Below, piece by piece: positions 40,128-49,994 of a stretch of DNA of 49,994 nucleotides (position 1 is the first letter of the stretch; the number at the start of each line of letters is the position of its first letter). Origin of the DNA: Nocardia concava NBRC 100430 (GTDB lineage Bacteria > Actinomycetota > Actinomycetes > Mycobacteriales > Mycobacteriaceae); NCBI RefSeq assembly GCF_000308815.1, contig NZ_BAFX01000046.1, positions 1 to 49,994 on the forward strand. The letters are read 5' to 3'. The notes beneath the pieces are model-generated. The model saw nothing but the letters and a program-made list of their open reading frames with translations. It did not search any database and was not told the DNA's origin. The translations under genes and the position numbers were made by a program.

Positions 40128-41854
40128 GATCCATCGTCGACTGGATCACCGACCGCGAGCACGACGGCGCCCTGCGCTTCTACACCGGGCGCGACTGGAT
40201 CGCGCAGACCTACGACGAGATGGCTTCCGCCGCACTGGGTGTCGCCGATGTGCTGCGCGGCTACGGCCTGCGGCCCGGCAACCGGGTCGCGCTGGTGCTC
40301 CCGACCTGCCCGGAGTTCCCGAAGTTCTTCTTCGGCGCGCTCGCCATGGGCGCCATCCCGACCGTGGTGGCCCCGCCGGGGCTGCCCGACAGCGGGGTGG
40401 CCGGACAGCTGGCGCGGTTGCGCGCACTCGACCCGGCGGCCGTGGTCGCCGAGTCGAGCACGCTTGCCGCGCTGCGGGATTCGGGACTGCCGCTGCCGGG
40501 ACACCTCATCGATGCCGCCGCCGAGCTGCCCGTGGGCGGCAGCGGCGTGCTGAATCCGCCCACCGGCGACGACACCGCCATCATCCAGTTCACCTCCGGC
40601 TCCAGCAGTCTGCCGCGCGCGGTGCGGATCAGCTCCCGGGCGGTGATCGCGCACGTGGAGATGCTCAAGACCGTCTTCCACGACAGCACCGAGAACGAGA
40701 CCGCGAGTTTCGGATCCTGGCTGCCGCTGCACCACGACATGGGCCTGATCGGCACCTTCCTCTCACCCCTGCTGTACGCGCAGGACAGCTGGCTGATGCG
40801 GCCCGAGCACTTCGTGCGGCGGCCGCTGACGTGGCTGGAGCTGTTCGGGCGGCACGGGGTCAATCATTCGGCCATGCCCAACTTCGCGGTCGAACGCGTG
40901 GTGCGGCTGGTCGGGCGGGACAGCCTGCGCGGCATGGACTTCTCGCAGTGGCGCTCGCTCATCGTCGGCTCGGACCGCATCAATTTCACCGCGCTGCGGG
41001 CCTTCCACGATCTGCTCGCGCCGTACGGGCTGCCCGCCGAGACCGTCAAACCCGGGTACGGCATGGCCGAAACCACCCTGGCCATCACGGTTTCCGGGCT
41101 GCGCGAACAGCCGACCGCGCTGGCCGTGGACCACCAGACCCTCAGCGACCACGCCGAGGTCGAGGTGCTGGCCCGCTGCACCCTCACCGGCGACGAGCCG
41201 GTGCCCGACGGCGCGCACCTGGTGGTGTCGTGCGGGCGGGAACTGCCCGGCGCGCGGGTCACCGTCGTCGACTCCGATCACGCGGAGCTGCCGCACGGCC
41301 AGGTCGGTGAGCTCGCCGTCCGAAGCCCGGGCCTGTTCAGCGGCTATCTCGACGAGCAGCAGCCCGGCGATGAGGACGCGCCGGCCGTGCACTACACCGG
41401 CGATCTCGGCTTCCGCAGCGGCGACGAGATCTATGTGCTGGGCCGAATGGGCAACGCGGTCAAGGTGAACGGCACCTTCGTCACCGCCGAGGACATCGAG
41501 CTGATCCTGTCCGATCGGCTCGGCATCCACCACGACAAGATCAGCGTGGTGCTGCGCGACCTGGAGATGACCGGCAAGGTGTCCAGCCTGGTGGTCTTCC
41601 AGCAGCGGGTCTCCGCCGACGGCGTCGAGACGGCCCTGGCCGTGCTGCGGCGGATGGGCTTGGAATCCGCGGGCGCGGCGCTGATCACCATGGCGCCGTT
41701 GGCGATTCCGCGCACCACCAGCGGCAAGCCGCGGCGGGTGGAGCTGTGGAACGACCTGGCCACCGGCGTCAGCACCGGCAAGGAACTCTTCGTCGGCGCG
41801 GCCTCGCCGCTGTTCGGCCTGCACGCCGGGGAGGATCATGCGCTCGGCCGTTGA
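40124..41854 (+). CDS. Acyl-AMP ligase (FAAL-like adenylate-forming enzyme)
   Basis: A 576-residue ANL-superfamily enzyme. The P-loop is QFTSGSSSLPRAVRIS (155-170) and WLPLHHDMGLIG (199-210) is the FAAL hallmark. KPGYGMAETTLAITVSG is the A5 motif, HYTGDLGFRSGDEIYVLGR is the hinge region, and PRTTSGKPRR holds the C-terminal catalytic Lys. FAAL enzymes activate fatty acids as acyl-AMP and pass them to an ACP, without CoA. The adjacent ACP is the obvious acceptor. The acyl substrate is unknown and could also be an aryl acid. Confidence 0.92.
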   Translation: MRSIVDWITDREHDGALRFYTGRDWIAQTYDEMASAALGVADVLRGYGLRPGNRVALVLPTCPEFPKFFFGALAMGAIPTVVAPPGLPDSGVAGQLARLRALDPAAVVAESSTLAALRDSGLPLPGHLIDAAAELPVGGSGVLNPPTGDDTAIIQFTSGSSSLPRAVRISSRAVIAHVEMLKTVFHDSTENETASFGSWLPLHHDMGLIGTFLSPLLYAQDSWLMRPEHFVRRPLTWLELFGRHGVNHSAMPNFAVERVVRLVGRDSLRGMDFSQWRSLIVGSDRINFTALRAFHDLLAPYGLPAETVKPGYGMAETTLAITVSGLREQPTALAVDHQTLSDHAEVEVLARCTLTGDEPVPDGAHLVVSCGRELPGARVTVVDSDHAELPHGQVGELAVRSPGLFSGYLDEQQPGDEDAPAVHYTGDLGFRSGDEIYVLGRMGNAVKVNGTFVTAEDIELILSDRLGIHHDKISVVLRDLEMTGKVSSLVVFQQRVSADGVETALAVLRRMGLESAGAALITMAPLAIPRTTSGKPRRVELWNDLATGVSTGKELFVGAASPLFGLHAGEDHALGR

Positions 41855-43613
41855 ACGATTCGAAACACCGGAGATCTCCCGGGCCCGCTTCGGCGGCAAG
41901 GGCTTCTTCCTCACCAAGCTGCGCGAAATGCACTACGCCGTACCGCCTTTCCGGGTACTGGAGGGTGCGGCGCTGCGCCGGGGCGGCATCTCCGAGTCCG
42001 AGCTCGACGGCCTGCTCACCCTGTTGCGGGCCGAGGCCGCCGCGATCATGGACGTGGACCCCGGCTCGGTGGCCTTCGCGGTGCGCTCCAGTGCGCCCGT
42101 GAGCATGCCCGGCATGATGGATACCATGCTGGGCGTGGGCCTTTCGCCCGCCGACCTGCCCGCGCTGACGCGGCGGCTGGGCGGCGTCGACGCCGCCTGG
42201 GGCATGCTGTGCATCGGGGCCGAGGGACTGTGCAGGCATGTCGCGGGCATCACCGTGGAGCAGACCCGACCGCCGGGACCGGTCGCGTACCACCGGCTGC
42301 TGGCCGCCTTCGAACGGGCGACCGGCACCGACTTCCCGGACACCCCCGCCGCACAGGCCAAGCGGGCCGTGGACGCGGTCGCCGCCTCCTGGAACAATCG
42401 TCGGGCGCGGGAATACCGTGCCGTGCACGGCATTTCGGAGGACGACCGCCCGTCGGTCGTGATCCAGGCGATGGCCTACGGGACGGCGGGCGCGCGCAGC
42501 GGCAGCGGCGTGGTCTTCAGCCACGACCCGCTGACCGGCGTGCGCGGCCTGCACGGCGAATTCCTCGGCGGCCGCACCGGCGAATCCCTGGTGGCCGGAA
42601 CCGTGACCCCGGCCGCCGTCGCCGAGCTTGCCCGCACGGTGCCCACCGCGCACGCCGAACTCGCCGCCTACACCGACGAACTGTTCGGCTGGCTCAGCGT
42701 CATGGTCGAGGTCGAATTCGTGGTCGAGCACGGGACGCTGTGGCTGGTCCAGGTGCGTCCGGCCATCGCCCGCGATCGCGTGCACAACACCGTTGCCGTG
42801 GACGCCTGGCGGGCAGGCATTCTCGACCGCGCCGAGGCGCTGCGGCGACTGCGCCTGGACGCCCTGTTCGCCGAGGCTCCGCCCTGCGCGGAGCCGGGGC
42901 GCGCCACCCTGCTCGCCGACGGTATCGCCGCGTCCAGCGGTGTGGCCGTCGGGCGCCTGGTCCGCGACTCCCAGTCCGCGCTCATGGCCACCGAACCCGT
43001 TGTGCTGCTGCGCCCCCGGACCGAACCGGAGGATTTCGCGGGCATGGTGGCCGCGGTGGCGGTGGTGACCCTCGAGGGCGGGGCCGGATCGCACGCCGCG
43101 GTGGTGGCCCGCGAACTGGGCCGCCCGGCCGTGGTCGGCGCGGCCTTCGGCGACCCGGCCTGGCCGGGACGCTCGGGAGCGGCGCTGGTCACCGTGTGCG
43201 GCACCACCGGCCGGGTCTGGCTCGGCGCGGTGCCGATCGCCGAGGGCGCGGTGACCGGGTGGCCGGGCGATCTCATCGGAATACCGGAGGACACAACGGT
43301 ATTCGCTTCGCTCGAGGACTTCATGGAGGCGGTGCCGGAGGCCGTCGCGCTGGACGAGGCGGGGGATCCGGCTGGTCTGCCCGCCTCGGCGGTCGTGATC
43401 ACCTCGGACGCGGATGCGGCCGACGTGGCGGCCGAGCATGTCCGGGTCGCCTTCGTCTGCGTCGCCGACTCGGGAGAAAAGCCCTGGCGGACAACGCTTC
43501 CCGAGGCGACCCCGGAGTTCGTCATCGCCGCCGCGCCCACGCAGCGGCGTTACGTGCACGCGCTGCTCGCGCTGCGCGCCACCGCTTCCCATCGATCGGA
43601 GACCTCGCCATGA
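41838..43613 (+). CDS. PPDK-like ATP-grasp plus phosphohistidine protein lacking the PEP/pyruvate barrel
   Basis: A 591-residue protein whose N-terminal part is that of pyruvate, phosphate dikinase: GGKGFFLTKL (19-28), VRSSAPVSMPGMMDTMLGVGL (82-102), SGVVFSHDPLTG (223-234) and EFVVEHGTLWLVQVRPA (293-309), all ATP-grasp segments. The mobile domain follows, TLEGGAGSHAAVVARELGRPAVVG, with phospho-His419. The C-terminal TIM barrel that binds PEP in PPDK is absent; instead about 150 other residues follow. It can thus make a phospho-His from ATP but has no pyruvate site. The short PpdK of M. tuberculosis (Rv1127c) also lacks the barrel. It overlaps the ligase gene by 17 bases. Confidence 0.88.
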   Translation: MRSAVERFETPEISRARFGGKGFFLTKLREMHYAVPPFRVLEGAALRRGGISESELDGLLTLLRAEAAAIMDVDPGSVAFAVRSSAPVSMPGMMDTMLGVGLSPADLPALTRRLGGVDAAWGMLCIGAEGLCRHVAGITVEQTRPPGPVAYHRLLAAFERATGTDFPDTPAAQAKRAVDAVAASWNNRRAREYRAVHGISEDDRPSVVIQAMAYGTAGARSGSGVVFSHDPLTGVRGLHGEFLGGRTGESLVAGTVTPAAVAELARTVPTAHAELAAYTDELFGWLSVMVEVEFVVEHGTLWLVQVRPAIARDRVHNTVAVDAWRAGILDRAEALRRLRLDALFAEAPPCAEPGRATLLADGIAASSGVAVGRLVRDSQSALMATEPVVLLRPRTEPEDFAGMVAAVAVVTLEGGAGSHAAVVARELGRPAVVGAAFGDPAWPGRSGAALVTVCGTTGRVWLGAVPIAEGAVTGWPGDLIGIPEDTTVFASLEDFMEAVPEAVALDEAGDPAGLPASAVVITSDADAADVAAEHVRVAFVCVADSGEKPWRTTLPEATPEFVIAAAPTQRRYVHALLALRATASHRSETSP

Positions 43614-44170
43614 CCATCACGGATCACACCGGCCTGTCCATTCCCGAGCGCACGCGGGCGCTGCACGCGGTGCGCATCGCGGGCTGGGTCATGACCGAGC
43701 GGCTGCCCGGCATCCCGATCCTGTCCGACGCCACGCTGTTCCGCACCGCGGCGACGCCGCGCGGGGAATTGACCGGGCTGACCCCGGCGGGCGAGCAGGC
43801 CGCCGAACTCGAACTCGCCGCGGTCAGCGCACACCTGAACACCGAAGCCCGCGAGCGTATTCGGGCCCTGCTCGACGCGTACGAGCAGGTGGACGGTCGA
43901 ATGAAGGATCTGGTCACCGCGTTCCAGCGGGACCGCACCGCGGCCCGGGCCGAACCGCTGGTCGCCCTGCACGGCGAGGTGGCCGAGCTGCTCGACGGCA
44001 TCGCCGCGGCCTGCCCGCTCTGGGACGGCTACCCGGCGCGGCTGCGCGGCGCGGTGGGCCGCATCGAGCAGGGCGATCTCGATTACGTCGCCGCACCGCT
44101 GCTGGACAGTTTCCACACCGTCTGGCATCTGCTGCACCGCGATATGCGGGTGGTCACCGAATCCTGGTGA
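43610..44170 (+). CDS. Hypothetical helical protein coupled to PPDK-like gene
   Basis: A 186-residue soluble protein, mainly helical, without signal peptide, cysteine motif or membrane helix. It begins TDHTGLSIPERTRALHAVRIAG and ends DSFHTVWHLLHRDMRVVTESW. The middle region AYEQVDGRMKDLVTAFQRDR and the conserved-looking WDGYPARLRGAVGRIEQGD have no family I recognise. The ATG overlaps the stop of the PPDK-like gene (ATGA), so it is likely a partner of that protein. I recall a small unknown gene beside the short ppdK in mycobacteria as well, which would fit a conserved pair. Confidence 0.8.
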   Translation: MTITDHTGLSIPERTRALHAVRIAGWVMTERLPGIPILSDATLFRTAATPRGELTGLTPAGEQAAELELAAVSAHLNTEARERIRALLDAYEQVDGRMKDLVTAFQRDRTAARAEPLVALHGEVAELLDGIAAACPLWDGYPARLRGAVGRIEQGDLDYVAAPLLDSFHTVWHLLHRDMRVVTESW

Positions 44171-44178
44171 CCACCCGA

Positions 44179-44919
44179 TCATTTCCGCGCGGGGGATTCG
44201 GCCGCCGACAGGGCGGCCAATTCCTCGATATCGAATTCGGCCCGATGCGCGGGACCGTGCCGGGTGAGTTTTCCGCGCCGCACCCACTGCCGAATGGTGG
44301 CCTCTGAAACGCACAGCGCCCGGGCGGCCGCTTTCGTCGGCACGGTGCGTCTCCGGTCGTCCGGCGCGGTCGTTTTCCCACTCGGACCCGCGATCGTTTC
44401 TCCGGTCAGGCCCAGCCAATCCCCGGCGGCCCAGGAATGCCCGGATTCGCAATTCAGCGAGGGATTCTCGGCGTCCCCGGCGATTTCCAGGCTACCGGCG
44501 CATTCCGGTGCCGGGCAGGCGCGCACCGGCCCTGACAGGGGATCCGCGTCCACGGCCGCCACGGCGCGCCGGGCCAGATCCGCGAGCTCCTCGGCGAAGT
44601 CCCCGGCCGCCGGATGCGCCGCCAGCCAGTCCAGATGCGCCGCCAGGAATCCGGTCAGACCCACGATGTCCAGGGTCCGCAGCGGCGGCACCGCCCGCTC
44701 ACTGGTGACCAGGCCCGCCCACGAGGCCAGCACTGCGGTGATCTCCGTGCGGGCCTCGAGCACTTCGAAATTCACGCTGGCATCCCGGGCGCGACTGCGG
44801 GTCACCCGCTCCCCAGGGCCGCGCCGCCGCGCCGCGGCCAGCGACATGGTGCTCTCGTCGAACAATACCGCGATGCGGTCCAACTGGGCGCGGACGCCGG
44901 AGAAATCATCACAGACCAT
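44179..44919 (-). CDS. Zinc-ribbon and C-terminal helix-turn-helix protein
   Basis: A 246-residue protein. Residues about 1-130 are helical. A zinc-ribbon-like knuckle follows, ACPAPECAGSL ... NCESGHSW (Cys135, Cys140, Cys157, His161). Residues 193-232 are a MerR/excisionase-like HTH (VPTKAAARALCVSEATIRQWVRRG) with a short wing (HRAEFDIEELAAL). ATG 44919 with GGGGAT upstream is preferred over the upstream in-frame starts, which add a Cys/His-rich stretch without family support. It is convergent with the rightward operon, eight bases away, and downstream of the LuxR-type gene on the same strand. A DNA-binding role in cluster control is likely. Confidence 0.75.
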   Translation of the reverse strand: MVCDDFSGVRAQLDRIAVLFDESTMSLAAARRRGPGERVTRSRARDASVNFEVLEARTEITAVLASWAGLVTSERAVPPLRTLDIVGLTGFLAAHLDWLAAHPAAGDFAEELADLARRAVAAVDADPLSGPVRACPAPECAGSLEIAGDAENPSLNCESGHSWAAGDWLGLTGETIAGPSGKTTAPDDRRRTVPTKAAARALCVSEATIRQWVRRGKLTRHGPAHRAEFDIEELAALSAAESPARK

Positions 44920-45069
44920 CGGAATCCCCAAACTTCTGCCGATATCCGGCGGAGTATTCCCCGACCGGCTCTGCTTATGAAGATCGCATCGGCCCGGGGT
45001 GCTGTCAAAATGGTGACCTGGGCATTCGGCAAGATGGCAAGTTATTGTCACGCGCGCCGAAAAGCGTTG

Positions 45070-47397
45070 TCAGGGAACGGTGAATTGGTCGGACGATCCC
45101 GGGAATTGTTCCGGTTGCGGCGCGAAATCCCGTTCCACCACCAGCGCGATGTGCAGCCGGGACGGGCAGCCGAGCTTGGTCATGATCTGGCGCACATGGT
45201 TGATCACGGTCCACTCCGAGATACCCAGCTGGGTGGCGATCATCCGGTTGGTCATGCCGGTGGCGACCAGGCGGGCGATTTCGCGCTGGCGGGCGGTGAG
45301 CGCGTCCAGCGGCGAGGCCTCCGGCGGGGCCGGGGTCGGCGCGGCGAGGATGTAGGCCACCGCCTCGGCCAGTCCGAGCTTCGCCGCGACGACATCGACG
45401 GCGTGAAAGGCGTCCGCGCCCAGCAGATCCCGGTAATGCTCGAGGCGCGGGCCGGAGTCCTCGGCATCGCGCGGCGGGATCTGGTGCACCGCACGCAGAT
45501 TCCGGACCGCCAGTCCCAGTATCGCGGCGTGCGTGAGGTAGTCGGCCCCGGCCGCGTCGTAGGCCAGGGCGCAGCCCTCGACCGCGATGACCGTCGCGAG
45601 CAGATGCTCGGCCGGGTCGTAATAGGTGAGCACCTCGCGATACAGCTCCAGCGCCCGATCGGCGGTCTCCGGACCGATCTGGCTGCGCGCCAGCACATTC
45701 AGCGCGGACAGGCGGATGGTGACATCGCACTGGCGGATGCGATCGCGCACCTGCACCCAGGTGACGTCGGCGGCGCGCGGCGGTTGGGGCAGCTCCAGCA
45801 TGGCCTGGGTGATCGGCAGCCAGGCCAGCGAACGCTCCGGCAGCCGGCCCGACAGCGGCAGCAACGCGCGCACATGCCGTTTCGCCGCCCGGACATTGCC
45901 GAGCGCGTTCAGGGCCGAGGCCAGCGGCATACCGACGCGCAGTGCCCGGAATTCGTCACCTGCCAGCCGATAGGCGTCGGCGGACCGGGTCAGCAGGCGG
46001 GCCGCGCGGTGCGGCCGGTCGGTGCGCAGCGCCCACAGGCCCAGTAGTTCCAGGCACAGTGGCCCGGACAGCCCGTGCAGCGTGGCGCGGCGCTCGGCCA
46101 GCGCCGCGGTCAGCACGTTCTCCAGTTCCCGCACGTGCCCGTGCTGGTACCAGACCGAATCCAGCAGGGCCACGGTCTCGATGGCGCGTTCGGGCTGGCC
46201 CAGATCGATCAGGTGGTGCACGGCGGTGAGCAGGCCCTCGACCGGACTGCCCGCCTCGTCGGAGCGGTCGTTGCCCGCCAGCCGGGGCCCGATCTCCTCG
46301 GTCGCGCAGAACAGGCGATCGGCATGCTCGCGGCGCAGCCGATCCGCGCGCTCGGGATCGGCCTCGCGCACCCGGCGGCAGTAGCCGCGCACGGTGGTGC
46401 CGAGCCGGTAGGCGCCGGCGTCCGCGCCCGATTCGACGCGGTCCAGCAGCCCGCGCTCCGACAGCAGGGTCAGTGCGTCGCGGGTCGCCGCGCGCGGCAG
46501 ATCGCTGACCTGATGGGCCAGTTCGACATCGAACGGCGACTCGAACAGCGACAATCGCAGCAGCAGGTCGACGACGGTGTCGTCCAGGTCGGCCAGGGTC
46601 CAGGCCACCGCGTCGTGCATGGTCCGGTGCCGCTCGGGACCGCTGCGGAACATCGGCGAGTGCAGATCGACGCCCGCCTTGATGCGGCGCAGGGTGCGGA
46701 TCGGGCCGATCCGGGCGATCTCGGTGGCCGCCAATTCCAGGGCCAGCGGGACGCCGTCGAGCTCCCGCACGATCTCGTCCAGGACCAGCCGGTCGGCCAG
46801 CGACTGCTGGCCGCGGTAGTAGCTGTCGATGCTGTCCAGCAGCAATTGCGACGCGGGCGAGGAGGCGGGGTAGTAGGAGGTGTCCTCGCCGCCGCTGATT
46901 TCCAGTGGGCGCAAAAGCATCACGTGCTCGCCCGGCAGTCGCAGCGGCGCCCGGCTGGTCGCGACGACCATGGTGGCCGGACCGCGCTCGAGCAGCAGGC
47001 CCACCTCCGGAGCGATCTCGGCCGCGACCCGATCGCAGTTGTCCAGCACCAGGATTCGGGTATCCACACCGTCCAGCAGTGAGAACAACGGGGCGGCAGC
47101 GGAATTCAGCCCCGACAGCGCCGCGGCGACCGCTCGCAACGCACCCGCCCGGTCTTCCACGTCGGCCAGGTCCACGGCGGTCGTCACGCCGCGAAATTCC
47201 TTGTCGGCCAGCGCCTCCTGCACCAACCGGCTCTTTCCCACCCCGGCCGTGCCGGTGAGGGTGAGCAGTCCCGTGGTCCGCCGCCGCAGCGCGTCCCGCA
47301 GTCCCGCCAGCTCGCTGTCCCGCCCGATCAGCCGGCGCGCCGATCGGCTCCCGGACTCCCCGGATAGCGGTCGTTTCCCGTCTTCGCGGTCACCCAT
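45070..47397 (-). CDS. Large LuxR-family regulator with N-terminal AAA/NB-ARC ATPase
   Basis: A 775-residue protein of the LuxR-type ATPase regulators, a little shorter than the usual 900. Walker A is LTGTAGVGKSRL (47-58) and Walker B ILVLDNCD (115-122), followed by PLALELAATEIA of NB-ARC proteins. The middle (about 330-690) is TPR-like. The C-terminal HTH is LTARQREIARLVATGMTNRMIATQLGISEWTVINHVRQIMTKLG. Such proteins are often pathway-specific activators of polyketide clusters. It stands at the right end of this cluster. The ATG has GAGGAGG upstream. It may bind the symmetric region at 34757-34854. Confidence 0.92.
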   Translation of the reverse strand: MGDREDGKRPLSGESGSRSARRLIGRDSELAGLRDALRRRTTGLLTLTGTAGVGKSRLVQEALADKEFRGVTTAVDLADVEDRAGALRAVAAALSGLNSAAAPLFSLLDGVDTRILVLDNCDRVAAEIAPEVGLLLERGPATMVVATSRAPLRLPGEHVMLLRPLEISGGEDTSYYPASSPASQLLLDSIDSYYRGQQSLADRLVLDEIVRELDGVPLALELAATEIARIGPIRTLRRIKAGVDLHSPMFRSGPERHRTMHDAVAWTLADLDDTVVDLLLRLSLFESPFDVELAHQVSDLPRAATRDALTLLSERGLLDRVESGADAGAYRLGTTVRGYCRRVREADPERADRLRREHADRLFCATEEIGPRLAGNDRSDEAGSPVEGLLTAVHHLIDLGQPERAIETVALLDSVWYQHGHVRELENVLTAALAERRATLHGLSGPLCLELLGLWALRTDRPHRAARLLTRSADAYRLAGDEFRALRVGMPLASALNALGNVRAAKRHVRALLPLSGRLPERSLAWLPITQAMLELPQPPRAADVTWVQVRDRIRQCDVTIRLSALNVLARSQIGPETADRALELYREVLTYYDPAEHLLATVIAVEGCALAYDAAGADYLTHAAILGLAVRNLRAVHQIPPRDAEDSGPRLEHYRDLLGADAFHAVDVVAAKLGLAEAVAYILAAPTPAPPEASPLDALTARQREIARLVATGMTNRMIATQLGISEWTVINHVRQIMTKLGCPSRLHIALVVERDFAPQPEQFPGSSDQFTVP

Positions 47398-47644
47398 CGC
47401 GAATCCTCCTCGTCATGCCTACCCGAGGCGGCTCGCACCCTCGATCACGTTGTGCACCATTGCATCCGGTTCGATTCGGGCCGGAGCCGCAGGCTCACAT
47501 ATGACTGCGTCGCGGCATGATGGTAGCGACTCCGGACGCCTTTCACAGTGTTGATCTTCGTTCCGGAGGAAAAATATGAAACAAATGTGTTTCATAGGGA
47601 GCCGGGCCCCGTGGTGCGGGGCGGTCGGCCGGGAGTGGGAGAAA
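47398..47644. promoter_or_regulatory. Upstream region of LuxR-type regulator with a 9-base dyad
   Basis: This gap of about 250 bases is AT-richer than its surroundings. It contains the perfect dyad TATGAAACA-aatg-TGTTTCATA (47575-47583, 47588-47596), about 180 bases upstream of the regulator start and 50 bases from the 3' end of the tRNA. It could be an operator. No T-run follows, so a terminator is unlikely. No gene is seen. Confidence 0.45.
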
Positions 47645-47720
<76 letters not shown>

Positions 47721-47772
47721 TTGGTGCGGAAAGTAGGGTAACCGGTCGGGGGACTTGGGACCAAAACGCCTG

Positions 47773-47816
47773 GAAAAAGGGGTCGCCCCCGGCAGGCTGG
47801 GCCTGTCGGGGGCGAC
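47773..47816 (-). terminator. Intrinsic terminator of the carboxylase gene
   Basis: Fifteen-base arms (47782-47796 and 47802-47816, one G-U pair) enclose a five-base loop. On the minus strand they are followed by CCCTTTTT. It lies 14 bases after the carboxylase stop codon. Confidence 0.92.
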
Positions 47817-47829
47817 GGGGTCGAGCGGG

Positions 47830-49994
<2,165 letters not shown>

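Noticed and set aside
41838..43613. Complete pyruvate, phosphate dikinase for central metabolism
   Set aside because: At 591 residues it is far short of about 880, and no PEP/pyruvate barrel motifs follow the phospho-His domain.
44264..44980. Long plus-strand open frame antisense to the zinc-ribbon/HTH gene
   Set aside because: Composition is the Ser/Arg/Ala-rich shadow typical of high-GC antisense frames; the minus-strand frame has recognisable HTH and Cys motifs.

Overview
The window is high-GC actinobacterial DNA, most like a mycolic-acid-producing member of the Mycobacteriales such as Nocardia (inferred from gene content, not from a database search). It opens inside a type I fatty acid synthase gene that is followed directly by acpS, then (further on) bcp and a small DUF3618 gene. 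This matches the order I recall around M. tuberculosis Rv2524c-Rv2520c. It closes with a tRNA-Lys(CTT) and the 3' part of a very large acyl-CoA carboxylase, reading in from the right edge.

Region 1 (1-7.5 kb) is the conserved lipid block: fas (3' part), acpS, a TetR regulator, a membrane-anchored protein that may have an actin/Hsp70-like fold, the peroxiredoxin bcp and a DUF3618 protein. Region 2 (7.5-23.5 kb) is a mosaic of short units. It holds secreted proteins, two MarR, one LysR and two AraC-type regulators, a crotonase, VOC, GNAT, SMP-30 and cupin proteins, a thioesterase paired with an avidin-like protein, an SGNH esterase, a DoxX-like protein, an MFS exporter under a CsoR-like operator, and a soluble Ser/Thr kinase with Sel1-like repeats. 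Three copies or fragments of one palindromic intergenic element lie between convergent genes in the first 9 kb.

Region 3 (23.5-28.2 kb) is a tight five-gene operon: MFS transporter, class II aldolase, PfkB kinase, flavin amine oxidase and SRPBCC protein. It looks like an uncharacterised pathway for a sugar-like or amino-sugar-like compound.

Region 4 (28.2-47.4 kb) is a specialised-metabolite gene cluster, the most interesting part. A leftward operon encodes a UbiA prenyltransferase, an RppA-like type III polyketide synthase (tetrahydroxynaphthalene synthase), a cupin that could be a THN-oxidising monooxygenase, an FMN/quinone reductase, an O-methyltransferase and an MMPL exporter. A divergent rightward operon encodes an acyl-CoA dehydrogenase, a thioester-reductase-like SDR, a second SDR, a protein ending in a PEP-synthase-type phosphohistidine domain, an acyl carrier protein, an acyl-AMP ligase, a PPDK-like ATP-grasp/phosphohistidine protein without the PEP/pyruvate barrel, and a small unknown protein. 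A zinc-ribbon/HTH protein and a large LuxR-type ATPase regulator follow. Both operons start from one intergenic region with a near-perfect two-fold symmetric layout. My working hypothesis is a prenylated or acylated naphthoquinone pathway in which the split dikinase pair transfers a phosphate to a phenolic hydroxyl, in the way phenylphosphate synthase or rifampin phosphotransferase do. The product is not known to me.
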